DNA of 64,000 bases from Methylobacterium mesophilicum. Its GTDB lineage: Bacteria > Pseudomonadota > Alphaproteobacteria > Rhizobiales > Beijerinckiaceae. The stretch spans positions 124,001 to 188,000 of the forward strand of contig NZ_BPQU01000003.1 in NCBI RefSeq assembly GCF_022179445.1, given 5' to 3'. Below, one piece after another: positions 1 through 8,464 of this stretch. A program made the translations under genes and the position numbers. Numbering within the stretch: the stretch's first letter is position 1; each line of letters opens with the position of its first letter. The notes under the pieces were generated by a model. It saw only the letters and a program-made list of their open reading frames with translations. It was not told the origin of the DNA and ran no database searches.

Positions 1-239
1 TGTTTGGAGCTTACTCCAATCTCAGCTAAATTGAGCCGAGGAATAAGGGGTCTACGATGCTGTGACCGGGGAGCGAGGCACCATGAACAAGGACTTCGTG
101 TTCCAGCGGTATCGCGCGTAAGTCAGCCCGCGTTGCGCTGCAGGCGGTGGCAAACCTGCACATGTTGTCAAACCGGCTGCTGAGCGCATTCAGGCAACGA
201 AAAACCCGCCAAGTCACTGACCGGGCGGGCTGAATTCGA
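1..239. other. Left-edge intergenic region with a 12-codon ORF
   Basis: There is no conventional gene here. A perfect 6-bp hairpin (TTGGAG-CTTA-CTCCAA, 4-19) lies at the very edge. Positions 83-121 (+) hold a 12-residue ORF, MNKDFVFQRYRA, preceded by a good Shine-Dalgarno-like GCGAGG five bases upstream of its ATG. It could be a leader peptide or chance. Its downstream partner is not obvious, because tRNA-Gln on the opposite strand follows. Confidence 0.3.
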
Positions 240-313
240 TGGCTGGGGGACCTGGATTCGAACCAGGACTAGAGGAGTCAGAGTCCACCGTTCTACCGTT
301 AAACTATCCCCCA
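240..313 (-). tRNA. tRNA-Gln (anticodon CTG)
   Basis: Read on the minus strand, this 74-nt stretch starts TGGGGGA and ends with the complementary TCCCCCA, a discriminator G and an encoded CCA. It has the D-loop GTTTAACGGTAGAAC, the anticodon loop CTCTGAC (anticodon CTG, decoding CAG) and the T-arm CCTGGTTCGAATCCAGG. One mismatch (T-T) in the anticodon stem is tolerable. It decodes glutamine. Confidence 0.95.
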
Positions 314-480
314 TCGCGTCTGTCGGCCCAAGGTCGGCGCAACCGAGCAACGTCCGCGCCGACGTGTCGGCTCAGGCGTGGGCGGTGAGATAGGCGGAAT
401 GCGGAGACAGGTCAACCGCTCGTTCTGCGGTTGACGCGGCGCCCGGGGCCGCCATAACCGGTGTGCCGCAGGCGCGGCCG

Positions 481-570
481 GGAAGGGTGGCCGAGTGGTT
501 TAAGGCAGCGGTCTTGAAAACCGCCGTGGGGGCAACTCTACCGTGGGTTCGAATCCCACCCCTTCCGCCA
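481..570 (+). tRNA. tRNA-Ser (anticodon TGA)
   Basis: This is a 90-nt class II tRNA. Acceptor arms GGAAGGG and CCCTTCC pair perfectly, the anticodon loop CTTGAAA gives anticodon TGA (serine UCN codons), a long variable arm follows, then a GTGGGTTCGAATCCCAC T-arm and an encoded CCA. The long variable arm is diagnostic of serine tRNA. Confidence 0.96.
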
Positions 571-732
571 CCGTGCCTGCCTGCGAAGTGGACCCTCGAC
601 ACCGGACATACGTTGCACTGGCTCGCTCGGCGGATCCGATGTGGTCCGATACGCACGATAAAGCTGTTCAGGGCCGGATTTACGCGGCCTTAACGATGCA
701 TTCGCAATCTCCGCGCGACGGGAGGGCGCGGA

Positions 733-2874
733 ATGCTCGATCAGTATGGCGGGCGGGCACGCGGTGCTGCGTCGGGGGCGGCTGCCATGCGCAGCCTCAC
801 GAAGGCTCGGGACCATCGCGCCTCGGGGCGATTCGATCGGGCCGAGTCCAGCCTGCGCCGCGTGCTTGATGCCGAGCCCAATCATCCCGAAGCGCATTAC
901 GAACTCGGCCAGATCGCAGCCAGCCGCGCGCCCGAAAAGGCCGTGACCCATTTCGTCGCGGCGCTGCGAGGTGCCCCGGAGCGGCCGGGCTACTGGCTGG
1001 CGCTCGCCACAGCGTTGCTGGCCGTCGAACGGCAGCCCGATGCGCGAGCGATCCTGGAGCGCTACAAGGCGCAGGGTTTCGGGCGTGAGGCGCAACCGCT
1101 CGACGCCGCCTTCATGGAGCGTACCTTCGCGGCGGCGCAGATCCGCTACGACCAGCGCGAGTTCCGTCCGGCGGAGGCCCTGCTCGACCTGGTTCTGCTC
1201 CTCGACGACAGCCACGCCCACGCGACCTATCTCGCCGGCGCCATCGCGGCCCGGACGAACCGGCCGGAGCTGGCCTACGACCTGATCAGCATCGCGCTCT
1301 ACCGCGAGCCGAAGAACCCGCTGTTCTTCAGCGGGCTCAGCTCGGTCCTGACCAACCGCGGCGACCATGACGGCGCCATCTCGGCACTCGAGAAGGCCCT
1401 CGAACTCGATCCCGATCTCGCGATTGCCCATGCCAACATCGCCGGGGTCTATCAACGGCGCTTCCGGTACGGCGAGGCCTTGCAGCATGCCGAGCGGGCG
1501 ATCGTGCTCGAGCCCGGGAATGCCGGCGCGCACAGCAACCGCGGCAGCGCCCTGCTGGCCCTCGGGCGCCTGGGCGAGGCCGTGGAGGCGTTCGACCGCG
1601 CCCTCGGTCTCGACCCGTCGAAGCTGTTCGTCGCCTCCAACCGCCTGTTCGCAAAGCTCTACGCTGCGGATATTCCGCACACGGAATACGCCGAAGACGC
1701 GCTGGCCTATGGCCGCCGCTACGCGGATCCGCTGCTGCGCCGCCGCCCCTTCGCCAACGATCGCGACCCCGAGCGCCGGCTGCGCATCGGTTTCATCTCT
1801 GGCGATTTCTGCAACCACGCGCTGGTCCGCTTCTTCGAGCCGTACCTGTGCGCCGCCGACCGGGAGGCCTTCTCGATACAGGCCTACATGACCCACGCGA
1901 GCGAGGACGCGGTCTCCGAGCGGCTCAAGCCGCTGTTCGACGGCTGGACCAACCTCGCCTGCCTGGACGACGACGCCGCGGCTGACAGGATCGAGGCCGA
2001 CCGGATCGACATCCTGGTCGATCTCTCCGGGCATAGCGCCGGCAACCGTCTGCTCGTGTTCGCCCGCAAGCCCGCGCCCGTCCAAGTCACCTGGATCGGG
2101 CATCCCGGCACCACCGGCCTCTCCGCCATCGACTATCGCCTGACCGACCCGATCACGGACCCGCCCGGCCTGGCCGAGCCCCTGCACGCGGAGCGCCTCT
2201 GGCGCCTGCCGCGGGTCACGGCGACCTATAGGGGCGTCGACGACCTGCCACCCGTCCGCGAGCGCGCGCCTTTCGAGGATGCGGGATACATCACCTTCGG
2301 GTGCTTCAACCGCCTGACCAAGGTGTGCGACGCGGCCCTGAAGACCTGGGCCGACATCCTGCTGGCGGTGCCTGACGCGCGTCTGTTCATGGTGGTGGGC
2401 GACATCGGGACCGTGGAAGTCCGCGAGGCGGTCGATAAGCGCCTCGCCGCAGCCGGGATGCCCCTCGATCGGGTGAACTTCCAGCCGCGCGTGAACAGCG
2501 GCTATCACGAACTCTACCACAGGGTGGATATCGCCCTGGATCCGTACCCGTACAACGGCGGCACCACGAGCTACGACACCCTGTCGATGGGGGTACCGTT
2601 CGTGACCCTGCGTGGCGCACACGCGGCGGCACGCACCGGGGTCTCGGTGCTCACGGCGATGGACCTTCCCGATCTGATCGCCGACACCGAGGACGCCTAC
2701 GTGGCGATCGCCCGAGACCTGGCGACGAATCCGGAGCGCCTTCGCGCGATCCGGAACGGCCTTCGCGAGCGTCTGCATGGCAGCGCGCTCATGGACCACG
2801 CCAGCTTGGCCGAGGATGTCGCGACGGCGTTCCGGGGCATGTGGCGCGACTGGCTGTCCGGCGCGCAGGTCTGA
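733..2874 (+). CDS. TPR protein with O-GlcNAc-transferase-like (SPINDLY/GT41) domain
   Basis: This 713-residue cytoplasmic protein has about 340 N-terminal residues of tetratricopeptide repeats, with clear units such as those ending ALELDPDLAIAHANIAGVYQ. A GT41 domain runs from about residue 350 to the end. The catalytic-type block GFISGDFCNHALV carries the conserved His, and the donor-binding NGGTTSYDTLSMGVP segment lies near the C-terminus. GT41 enzymes move a sugar from a nucleotide donor onto Ser/Thr of proteins; TPRs select the acceptor. The ATG is preceded by GGGAGGG at ideal spacing. The next gene on the same strand is flagellin, and in Caulobacter a TPR-GT protein (FlmG) glycosylates flagellin, so flagellin is the likely acceptor here. 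The family call is firm; the substrate is inferred. Confidence 0.9.
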   Translation: MLDQYGGRARGAASGAAAMRSLTKARDHRASGRFDRAESSLRRVLDAEPNHPEAHYELGQIAASRAPEKAVTHFVAALRGAPERPGYWLALATALLAVERQPDARAILERYKAQGFGREAQPLDAAFMERTFAAAQIRYDQREFRPAEALLDLVLLLDDSHAHATYLAGAIAARTNRPELAYDLISIALYREPKNPLFFSGLSSVLTNRGDHDGAISALEKALELDPDLAIAHANIAGVYQRRFRYGEALQHAERAIVLEPGNAGAHSNRGSALLALGRLGEAVEAFDRALGLDPSKLFVASNRLFAKLYAADIPHTEYAEDALAYGRRYADPLLRRRPFANDRDPERRLRIGFISGDFCNHALVRFFEPYLCAADREAFSIQAYMTHASEDAVSERLKPLFDGWTNLACLDDDAAADRIEADRIDILVDLSGHSAGNRLLVFARKPAPVQVTWIGHPGTTGLSAIDYRLTDPITDPPGLAEPLHAERLWRLPRVTATYRGVDDLPPVRERAPFEDAGYITFGCFNRLTKVCDAALKTWADILLAVPDARLFMVVGDIGTVEVREAVDKRLAAAGMPLDRVNFQPRVNSGYHELYHRVDIALDPYPYNGGTTSYDTLSMGVPFVTLRGAHAAARTGVSVLTAMDLPDLIADTEDAYVAIARDLATNPERLRAIRNGLRERLHGSALMDHASLAEDVATAFRGMWRDWLSGAQV

Positions 2875-3543
2875 CGGCACAGCCGGCAGCGGGCTTCTCC
2901 GATGGCCGGCTGACGATCCGGGTCTCCGGTCCCGCGTGACGGCCGCATTGCGACGAGGCGCCCTCCCGTCCTGCAATGCAGCGATGATCGGGATGGACCG
3001 GTCACCCTATGTGGCGCTGAGTGCCTGCGCGCGCGGCCCGAGGTCCTGGATTCGAACCGTTCGCCGATGCCGAACCGGTATGCTTCTCAACGGCGAGCGC
3101 TCTGAGATCGAACTGTTCGAAGCGCATGCCGTGCACTCGCTGGTCGTTCAGACGGGCCGCCAATGGCTCACGACAGCACGCCTGTGACGGACCAGAGCGT
3201 CAGGAGGCGACGTTCGGATTTGCGGTAATCTGGGAATGATATCCAGAGCAATAACGGAAACGGTCTACGGCGTCTCCAAGTGCGAAAACAAACAACATTC
3301 TGAACATAGTCGCCCGAGGATGGTGCTTATTGCCGCAACGATTTTGGAGTTCTGACTTCGCGATCACAGTATTCGATCCAAATATCTGAAAATACCGCCC
3401 GCGTTCAATCTCGGATAAATATTTTTAACCATGCCGCGCAGATACATTTTTTGAGAGATCGAATTAATATCTCGGCAAGCGGTTGGGCGATACATCGCAG
3501 GAGCCGCCAATAAGACGGCTTCTCGATCAAAAGGATCGTCCCG
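2875..3543. other. Intergenic region upstream of flagellin
   Basis: No convincing gene is seen in these 669 bases. From about 3240 the sequence becomes markedly AT-richer than its surroundings, as expected of a promoter and leader region. A short inverted repeat (AGCCG 3502-3506, CGGCT 3516-3520) sits just upstream of the flagellin Shine-Dalgarno sequence and could structure the mRNA leader. I could not assign a sigma-28 or sigma-54 promoter with confidence. Confidence 0.5.
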
Positions 3544-4737
3544 ATGTCTTCCAGCGTCACCCTCACCGCCGCCACCCGCCAGAACCTGCTCTCCCTGCAG
3601 GACACGGCTTCGCTGACCGCGACCACTCAGAACCGGCTCTCCACCGGCCTGAAGGTCTCCTCGGCCCTCGACAACCCGGTGAGCTTCTTCACCTCCCAGT
3701 CCCTCAGCCAGCGCTCGGGCGATCTCGGCAACCTGCTCGACGGTATCTCGAACGGGATCCAGTCGATCCAGGCCGCCAACCAGGGCATCACCTCGATCCA
3801 AAAGCTGGTCGATCAGGCCAAGTCGGTCGCCAACCAGGCGCTGTCCACGCAGATCACCACCACCGGCACCGCCTCGACCGCCTACTCGGCCCCGGCCACC
3901 GCCACCACCTTGAACCTCTACGTGAACGGCTCGGCGACTACCGTCGCGCTGGCCACGACCGACACCCTCGACCAGGCCCTGACCAAGCTCAACACCGCGG
4001 TCGGCGCCGGCAGCTTCTCGAAGAGCACGGACGGCACCAAGATCGTGATGAACGCGTCCTCGGACGTGGAATTCAAGACCTCGGCCGACCAGACGGCGCT
4101 CGGTTTCTCGGGCGGCACGGCGTCCTCCGGCCCGACCTACGGCACCACCGCCGCGGCCGGCCAGAGTTCGGACCTCAGCGTGTCGGGTGTGACGGCCCGG
4201 GCGACGCTCGCCTCGCAGTACAACAGCCTGCTGACCCAGATCGATCAGCTCGCCGGCGATTCGAGCTTCAACGGCACGAACCTGATCAACGGCAAGGGCG
4301 ACAACAACAACCTGACGATCAACTTCAACCCGAAGGGCAACTCGAACCTCACGGTCAGCGCGACCGACGAGACCTCGAGCGGTCTGGGGCTGACCTCGAT
4401 CACCAGCACCTCGGCGAAGACGTCGACGATCGGGCAGGGCAACTTCCTGCTCAATTCCGACATCAACACGACGCTGGGCAAGTTGACGACCGCCTCCAGC
4501 CAGCTGCGCACCGACGCCTCGACCTTCGGTTCGAACCTGTCGGTGGTGCAGAACCGTCAGGACTTCAGCAAGAACCTGATCAACGTGCTCGATACCGGCG
4601 CGTCGAACCTGACCTCGGCCGATCTGAACCAGGAGGCTGCGAACTCGCAGGCCCTGTCCACCCGTCAGTCGCTGGGCATCTCGGCCCTGTCGCTGGCGAA
4701 CCAGGCGCAGCAGGGTATCCTGCAGCTCCTGCGGTAA
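3544..4737 (+). CDS. Flagellin
   Basis: This is the 397-residue filament subunit, exported by the flagellar type III apparatus. The N-terminal D0/D1 helices (about 1-140, with NRLSTGLKVSSALDNP) and C-terminal helices (about 300-397, ending SLANQAQQGILQLLR) match the flagellin family. The middle third is a Ser/Thr/Gly-rich, surface-exposed domain, the usual site of O-glycosylation. Start ATG 3544 follows AAAAGGA at good spacing. There is no signal peptide, as expected for type III export. A strong hairpin terminator follows at once. The neighbouring upstream GT41 protein suggests it is glycosylated. A gene symbol (fliC or fljK type) is not assigned because methylobacteria carry several flagellins. 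Confidence 0.95.
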   Translation: MSSSVTLTAATRQNLLSLQDTASLTATTQNRLSTGLKVSSALDNPVSFFTSQSLSQRSGDLGNLLDGISNGIQSIQAANQGITSIQKLVDQAKSVANQALSTQITTTGTASTAYSAPATATTLNLYVNGSATTVALATTDTLDQALTKLNTAVGAGSFSKSTDGTKIVMNASSDVEFKTSADQTALGFSGGTASSGPTYGTTAAAGQSSDLSVSGVTARATLASQYNSLLTQIDQLAGDSSFNGTNLINGKGDNNNLTINFNPKGNSNLTVSATDETSSGLGLTSITSTSAKTSTIGQGNFLLNSDINTTLGKLTTASSQLRTDASTFGSNLSVVQNRQDFSKNLINVLDTGASNLTSADLNQEAANSQALSTRQSLGISALSLANQAQQGILQLLR

Positions 4738-4759
4738 GCCTCGGCTCACGCACGATCGG

Positions 4760-4786
4760 AACGGCCGGGGCCTCGCCCCGGCCGTT
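4760..4786. terminator. Strong hairpin between flagellin and tex
   Basis: A perfect 12-bp stem (AACGGCCGGGGC and GCCCCGGCCGTT) with a 3-base loop lies between the convergent flagellin and tex genes and is followed by TTCCGTT. It probably ends flagellin transcription, and possibly tex transcription from the other side. The T-tract is weak. Confidence 0.7.
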
Positions 4787-4828
4787 TCCGTTCGTGCCGC
4801 GTCCGGTTCTGTCCGGACGAAGGCGTTC

Positions 4829-7144
4829 TCAGCTTCGCTTGCCGGGCGTCGTCCCCGCCCGGCGGAGCGCATCCGCGAGGGCGCCCCCGGTCTCCGCGGG
4901 TGGACCGGAGCGCATCCGCTTCGGGTCCGGCGCCGGTTCGCCGGGGCGCCGCACCGGCGAACCGGGCTCGATCGGGTCGTCGAGCCGCATCGACAGGGCG
5001 ATGCGCTTGCGCGGGACATCGACGTTGAGCACCAGCACCCGGATCACCTCGCCGGTCCGGACCACCTCGGCGGGCGATGCGATGCGACGGCGCGCCATCG
5101 CCGAGATGTGGACGAGCCCGTCCTGGTGGACGCCAATATCCACGAAGGCGCCGAAGGCGGCGACGTTCGTCACGACGCCTTCGAGCTGCATGCCGGGGCG
5201 GAGGTCGCCGATGCTCTCGACACCCTCCTCGAAGCTCGCGGTCTTGAAGGCGGGGCGCGGATCGCGTCCGGGCTTCTCCAGCTCGCTGATGATGTCGCGC
5301 ACGGTGGGGGTGCCGAAGCGAGCATCCGCGAAGGCTTCGGGGGAGAGCTGGCTCAGGGCCGCAGCGTTGCCCAGCAGCACACGGATGTCGCTCTTGGTCG
5401 CCTGCAGGATCCGGCGGACCACGGGGTAGGATTCCGGGTGGACGCCCGAGGCGTCGAGGGGATCGTCCCCGCCCTGGATGCGCAGGAATCCGGCAGCCAG
5501 CTCGAACGTCTTCGGGCCGAGGCCCTGGACCGCTTTGAGCGCCGTGCGCGTCCGGAACGCGCCGTTCGCGTCGCGATGCGCCACGATCCTGTCCGCCATC
5601 GACGTGCCGAGGCCGGAGACCTGTGCCAGCAGGGCCGGGGAGGCGGTGTTCACATCGACGCCCACCGCGTTCACCGCGTCCTCGACCACCGCTGAGAGCT
5701 GCCGCGACAGCTTCGCCTCGCTGATGTCGTGCTGGTACTGGCCGACACCGATCGATTTGGGATCGATCTTCACCAGTTCGGCGAGGGGATCCTGCAGTCG
5801 GCGGGCGATCGAGGCGGCACCGCGATGGGACACGTCGAGATCGGGCAGTTCCCGCGAGGCGATCTCCGAGGCCGAGTAGACCGAGGCGCCGGCCTCCGAG
5901 ACCGTGACCTTGGCGAGCGTCAGGTCGGGATTGGCCGCCACGATCTCGGCGGCGAGCCGCTCGGTCTCCCGGGAGGCGGTACCGTTGCCGATGGCGATCA
6001 GCTCGACCTTGTGCGTGCGGCAGAGCCGTCCGAGGCTCGCGACCGCCTCCTTCCAGCGCCGCTGCGGCTCGTGCGGATAGGTGGTCTCCACCGCCACGAT
6101 CCGCCCGGTCCGGTCCGCCACCGCGACCTTCACGCCGTTCCGGAAACCCGGATCGAGCCCCAACGTCGCCCGCCCGCCCGCGGGAGCTGCGAGCAGCAGA
6201 TCCTTCAGGTTGCCGGCGAAGACCTTCACGGCCTCGTCCTCGGCGCGCTCGAACAGTCGGGTCCGCAGATCCTGCTTGATCCCGGTGCGGATCTTGGTGC
6301 GCCAGGCGACCCGCACGACGTCCAGCAGCCAGGCATCGGCCGGCCGGCCCCGCGCGGCGATGCGATGCCGGCTGCAGATCGCGGTCTCGAACGGGCCTGG
6401 GCGGCCGGGGTCCGATTCTTCACCGTCGGCGGTGAGGGCGACGTCCAGGATGCCTTCGCGTTCTCCGCGAAAGATCGCCAGGATCCTGTGCGAAGGCATC
6501 CGCTCCAGGCGCTCGCTCCATTCGAAGTAATCCGAGAACTTCGCGCCTTCCGCGACCTTATCCTTGCGGATCTTCGACGTTAGCTGGCCGCTCCGCCAGA
6601 AATCCGCGCGCAAGCGGCCAACCAGATCGGCATCCTCCGCGAGGTGCTCGATCAGGATGGCCCTGGCGCCCTCCAGCGCCGCCTCGGTGTCGGCGATGCC
6701 CGTCTCGGCGGACACGAACGCCGCGGCGGCGCGTTCGGGTGCGATCTCGGGCTTCGTCAGCAGCGCCTGGGCCAGAGGCTCGAGCCCGGCCTCCCGGGCG
6801 GTCTGCGCCTTGGAGCGGCGCTTCGGCTTGAATGGCAGGTAGAGGTCTTCGAGGCGCGCCTTGGTGTCGGCGGCGTCGAGGGCGGCGGCGAGCACCGGGG
6901 TCAGCTTCCCCTGGGCGCGCACGCTCGCCACGATGGCGGTGCGGCGGTCGTTGAGGTCGCGCAGGTAGACCAGCCGCTCGTCGAGCTTGCGCAACTGCGT
7001 GTCGTCGAGCCCCCCGGTATTCTCCTTGCGGTAGCGCGCGATGAACGGAACCGTCGCGCCGCCGTCGAGGAGCGCAACGGCGGCGGCGACCTGCGCCTCC
7101 CCAACCCCGAGTTCCTGGGCGATCAGCGCGGTCACGGATATCAT
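4829..7144 (-). CDS. tex: Tex family RNA-binding transcription accessory protein
   Basis: This 771-residue cytoplasmic protein has the Tex order: N-terminal helical Tex_N region (about 1-190, with VPFIARYRKE), a YqgF/RNase-H-like central domain (LGLDPGFRNGVKVAV), helix-hairpin-helix motifs (SGLGTSMADRIVAHRDANG; QGLGPKTFELAAGFLRI), and an S1 domain near the C-terminus (PGMQLEGVVTNVAAFGAFVD). Tex binds nucleic acid and affects transcription and stress tolerance; its precise reaction is unsettled. I chose ATG 7144 because GGAG lies five bases upstream; an in-frame start 36 bases earlier (7180) is less likely. The last 60 residues are a low-complexity basic/proline tail after the S1 domain. Confidence 0.95.
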   Translation of the reverse strand: MISVTALIAQELGVGEAQVAAAVALLDGGATVPFIARYRKENTGGLDDTQLRKLDERLVYLRDLNDRRTAIVASVRAQGKLTPVLAAALDAADTKARLEDLYLPFKPKRRSKAQTAREAGLEPLAQALLTKPEIAPERAAAAFVSAETGIADTEAALEGARAILIEHLAEDADLVGRLRADFWRSGQLTSKIRKDKVAEGAKFSDYFEWSERLERMPSHRILAIFRGEREGILDVALTADGEESDPGRPGPFETAICSRHRIAARGRPADAWLLDVVRVAWRTKIRTGIKQDLRTRLFERAEDEAVKVFAGNLKDLLLAAPAGGRATLGLDPGFRNGVKVAVADRTGRIVAVETTYPHEPQRRWKEAVASLGRLCRTHKVELIAIGNGTASRETERLAAEIVAANPDLTLAKVTVSEAGASVYSASEIASRELPDLDVSHRGAASIARRLQDPLAELVKIDPKSIGVGQYQHDISEAKLSRQLSAVVEDAVNAVGVDVNTASPALLAQVSGLGTSMADRIVAHRDANGAFRTRTALKAVQGLGPKTFELAAGFLRIQGGDDPLDASGVHPESYPVVRRILQATKSDIRVLLGNAAALSQLSPEAFADARFGTPTVRDIISELEKPGRDPRPAFKTASFEEGVESIGDLRPGMQLEGVVTNVAAFGAFVDIGVHQDGLVHISAMARRRIASPAEVVRTGEVIRVLVLNVDVPRKRIALSMRLDDPIEPGSPVRRPGEPAPDPKRMRSGPPAETGGALADALRRAGTTPGKRS

Positions 7145-7275
7145 GCGGGCTCCGACGGGCGAGGGGCGGGGCCCTGCCATAGCCTCCGCGCGGTCGGATG
7201 CAAGGCGCCGGGCGGCCGCCCCCCATTAGCGCTCGCGGCATTGCCGGCGGGGATGAAGTTCGGGACGCGCGATCG

Positions 7276-7434
7276 CTACGACGGATTGGCGATCGAACGC
7301 CCGAGATGCAGCAGCGCTAGCGTATCCCCAAACGCGTGCGGCGCCGTCGCCGCGCAAACATCTCCGGCGACGCTGCCCAGGGTCCGAGGCGCGAGGCTGA
7401 GCCGGTCGGCTGAGGATTCGTCGCCGCCCGTCAT
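7276..7434 (-). CDS. Possible 52-residue protein
   Basis: A short reading frame beginning MTGGDESSADRLSLAPR has a GC-rich third-position pattern like real genes here. It lies in an otherwise empty 350-base gap between tex and the next small gene. There is no clear Shine-Dalgarno, signal or membrane segment, and I recognise no family. It may equally be chance. Confidence 0.25.
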   Translation of the reverse strand: MTGGDESSADRLSLAPRTLGSVAGDVCAATAPHAFGDTLALLHLGRSIANPS

Positions 7435-7494
7435 CACCCCGTCACCGATCGGTGCCGGAATCGGGGCGGCCTGTTCTGGACCGGCGAGCAGCCC

Positions 7495-7695
7495 ATGCGC
7501 TTCGAGATCCGCGCCACCGACCGGACGCGCTGGACCTGGGTTCTCATGAACGAGACCGAGGAGCCGATAGCCGAGTCGCGGCGGGGCTTCCCGTCTCGGG
7601 CGCAGGCCACGGCGGCCGCGATGGCGTTCGCGCAGCTCGTTGCCCGGGCCGGACGTCATCTCGCCGGCGCTCCCCGGGCCAGCGGCTTCCTGTAG
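7495..7695 (+). CDS. Small conserved-looking hypothetical protein
   Basis: The 66-residue protein MRFEIRATDRTRWTWVLMNE... has a pattern (F-x-I ... W-x-W-x-L ... IAES...GF-S...A) that recalls the short DUF1508-type fold, but the match is loose and I do not assign the family. No signal or membrane segment is visible. It converges with the small membrane-protein gene at 7707-7865. Function is unknown. Confidence 0.55.
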   Translation: MRFEIRATDRTRWTWVLMNETEEPIAESRRGFPSRAQATAAAMAFAQLVARAGRHLAGAPRASGFL

Positions 7696-7706
7696 CGCGC
7701 CGGGCG

Positions 7707-7865
7707 TCAGTCGCGATGACGCAGCAATCCCATCACGCTCCAGCAGGCGATGAAGCAGCCGACGCCCATGGCGCCGAGGCAGCTGATGGTGCGCACCGGC
7801 TCCCCCCGGGCCAGCACGATGGCCAGGGCGAGGGGCAGCAGCAGGAACGCGAACACCAGGGTCAT
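7707..7865 (-). CDS. Small two-helix membrane protein (52 residues)
   Basis: A very short gene that automatic tools may skip. Its product starts MTLVFAFLLLPLALAIVL, turns at ARGEPVRT, and has a second hydrophobic segment (ISCLGAMGVGCFIACWSVMG) before a basic LLRHRD end, so it should be a two-helix inner-membrane protein. GGAG lies six bases before its ATG, which supports translation. It stands alone and converges on the small gene to its left. No family or function is recognised. Confidence 0.6.
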   Translation of the reverse strand: MTLVFAFLLLPLALAIVLARGEPVRTISCLGAMGVGCFIACWSVMGLLRHRD

Positions 7866-8032
7866 GGACAGCTCCGTTTGGGCTGAGCCGACCCTAGGTG
7901 CTGAATGGTTAATCAGCCCTCACGTGGGCCAATCCGACACCGCCGCGGATGTAGGGCCGGTCCGGCGACAGCGTGCGTGTCGAACAGAGCGCTCGGCTCC
8001 GAGCAACTCGGCCCGTGATGCGAGCAACCGCG

Positions 8033-8431
8033 TCACGGGCCGTGAAACGAGTCGTCGCCCACCTGTTCCAGCCAGGTCACGGCCTGGCCGTCCAACCGCT
8101 CCTGGATGGCGATATGGGTCATCGTCGTCGTCGCCGTGGCACCGTGCCAGTGCTTCTCGCCGGGCTCGAACCAGACCACGTCGCCCGGCGCGACCTCCGC
8201 GACCGTACCGCCCTCGCGCTGGACCCAACCGCGCCCGAAGGTCACGATCAGCGTCTGACCGAGGGGGTGCGTGTGCCACGCGGTTCGCGCACCTGGCTCG
8301 AAGGTCACGCTAGCGATGGCGACGCGTGCGGGATCGGGCGCGCTTTGGAGCGGGTCGATCCGTACCGTGCCGGTGAACCACTCGGACGGTCCCGGGCCCG
8401 ACGGCTGGCTTCCGCTGCGCTTGATGTCCAT
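8033..8431 (-). CDS. Cupin protein, hydroxynitrile-lyase-like
   Basis: This 132-residue single-domain cupin keeps H53, H55, Q59 and H94. These are the positions of the metal ligands in the manganese cupin hydroxynitrile lyases of Acidobacterium and Granulicella, and the flanking HTHPLGQT and PGEKHWHG motifs are typical. Such proteins cleave or form cyanohydrins in vitro, but their natural substrate is unknown and many relatives are simply called cupins. It is the last gene of a minus-strand LysR-SDR-cupin set, 33 bases after the dehydrogenase, so a shared role on a carbonyl compound is likely. The family call is firm; the reaction is inferred. Confidence 0.85.
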   Translation of the reverse strand: MDIKRSGSQPSGPGPSEWFTGTVRIDPLQSAPDPARVAIASVTFEPGARTAWHTHPLGQTLIVTFGRGWVQREGGTVAEVAPGDVVWFEPGEKHWHGATATTTMTHIAIQERLDGQAVTWLEQVGDDSFHGP

Positions 8432-8464
8432 TCGATCGATCCTCCGTCGTCGCGTAAACGTCCC

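Noticed and set aside
538-2976. An 812-codon open frame on the minus strand opposite the GT41 gene
   Set aside because: It is the antisense of a strongly coding GC-rich gene; it has Arg/Gly/Val-rich composition and no recognisable domain, a shadow effect of high GC at third positions.
3040-3080. A T-arm-like CCTGGATTCGAACC near 3048, suggesting a tRNA fragment
   Set aside because: No acceptor or anticodon stem can be paired around it; the match is short and could be chance.
3318-3334. TGGTGCTTATTGC as a sigma-54 promoter for flagellin
   Set aside because: The GG and GC elements are two bases too close for the sigma-54 spacing.
3483-5429. Long plus-strand open frame across flagellin and the end of tex
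   Set aside because: It runs through two real genes in another frame and is His/Arg/Pro-rich with no domain; the flagellin frame is clearly coding.
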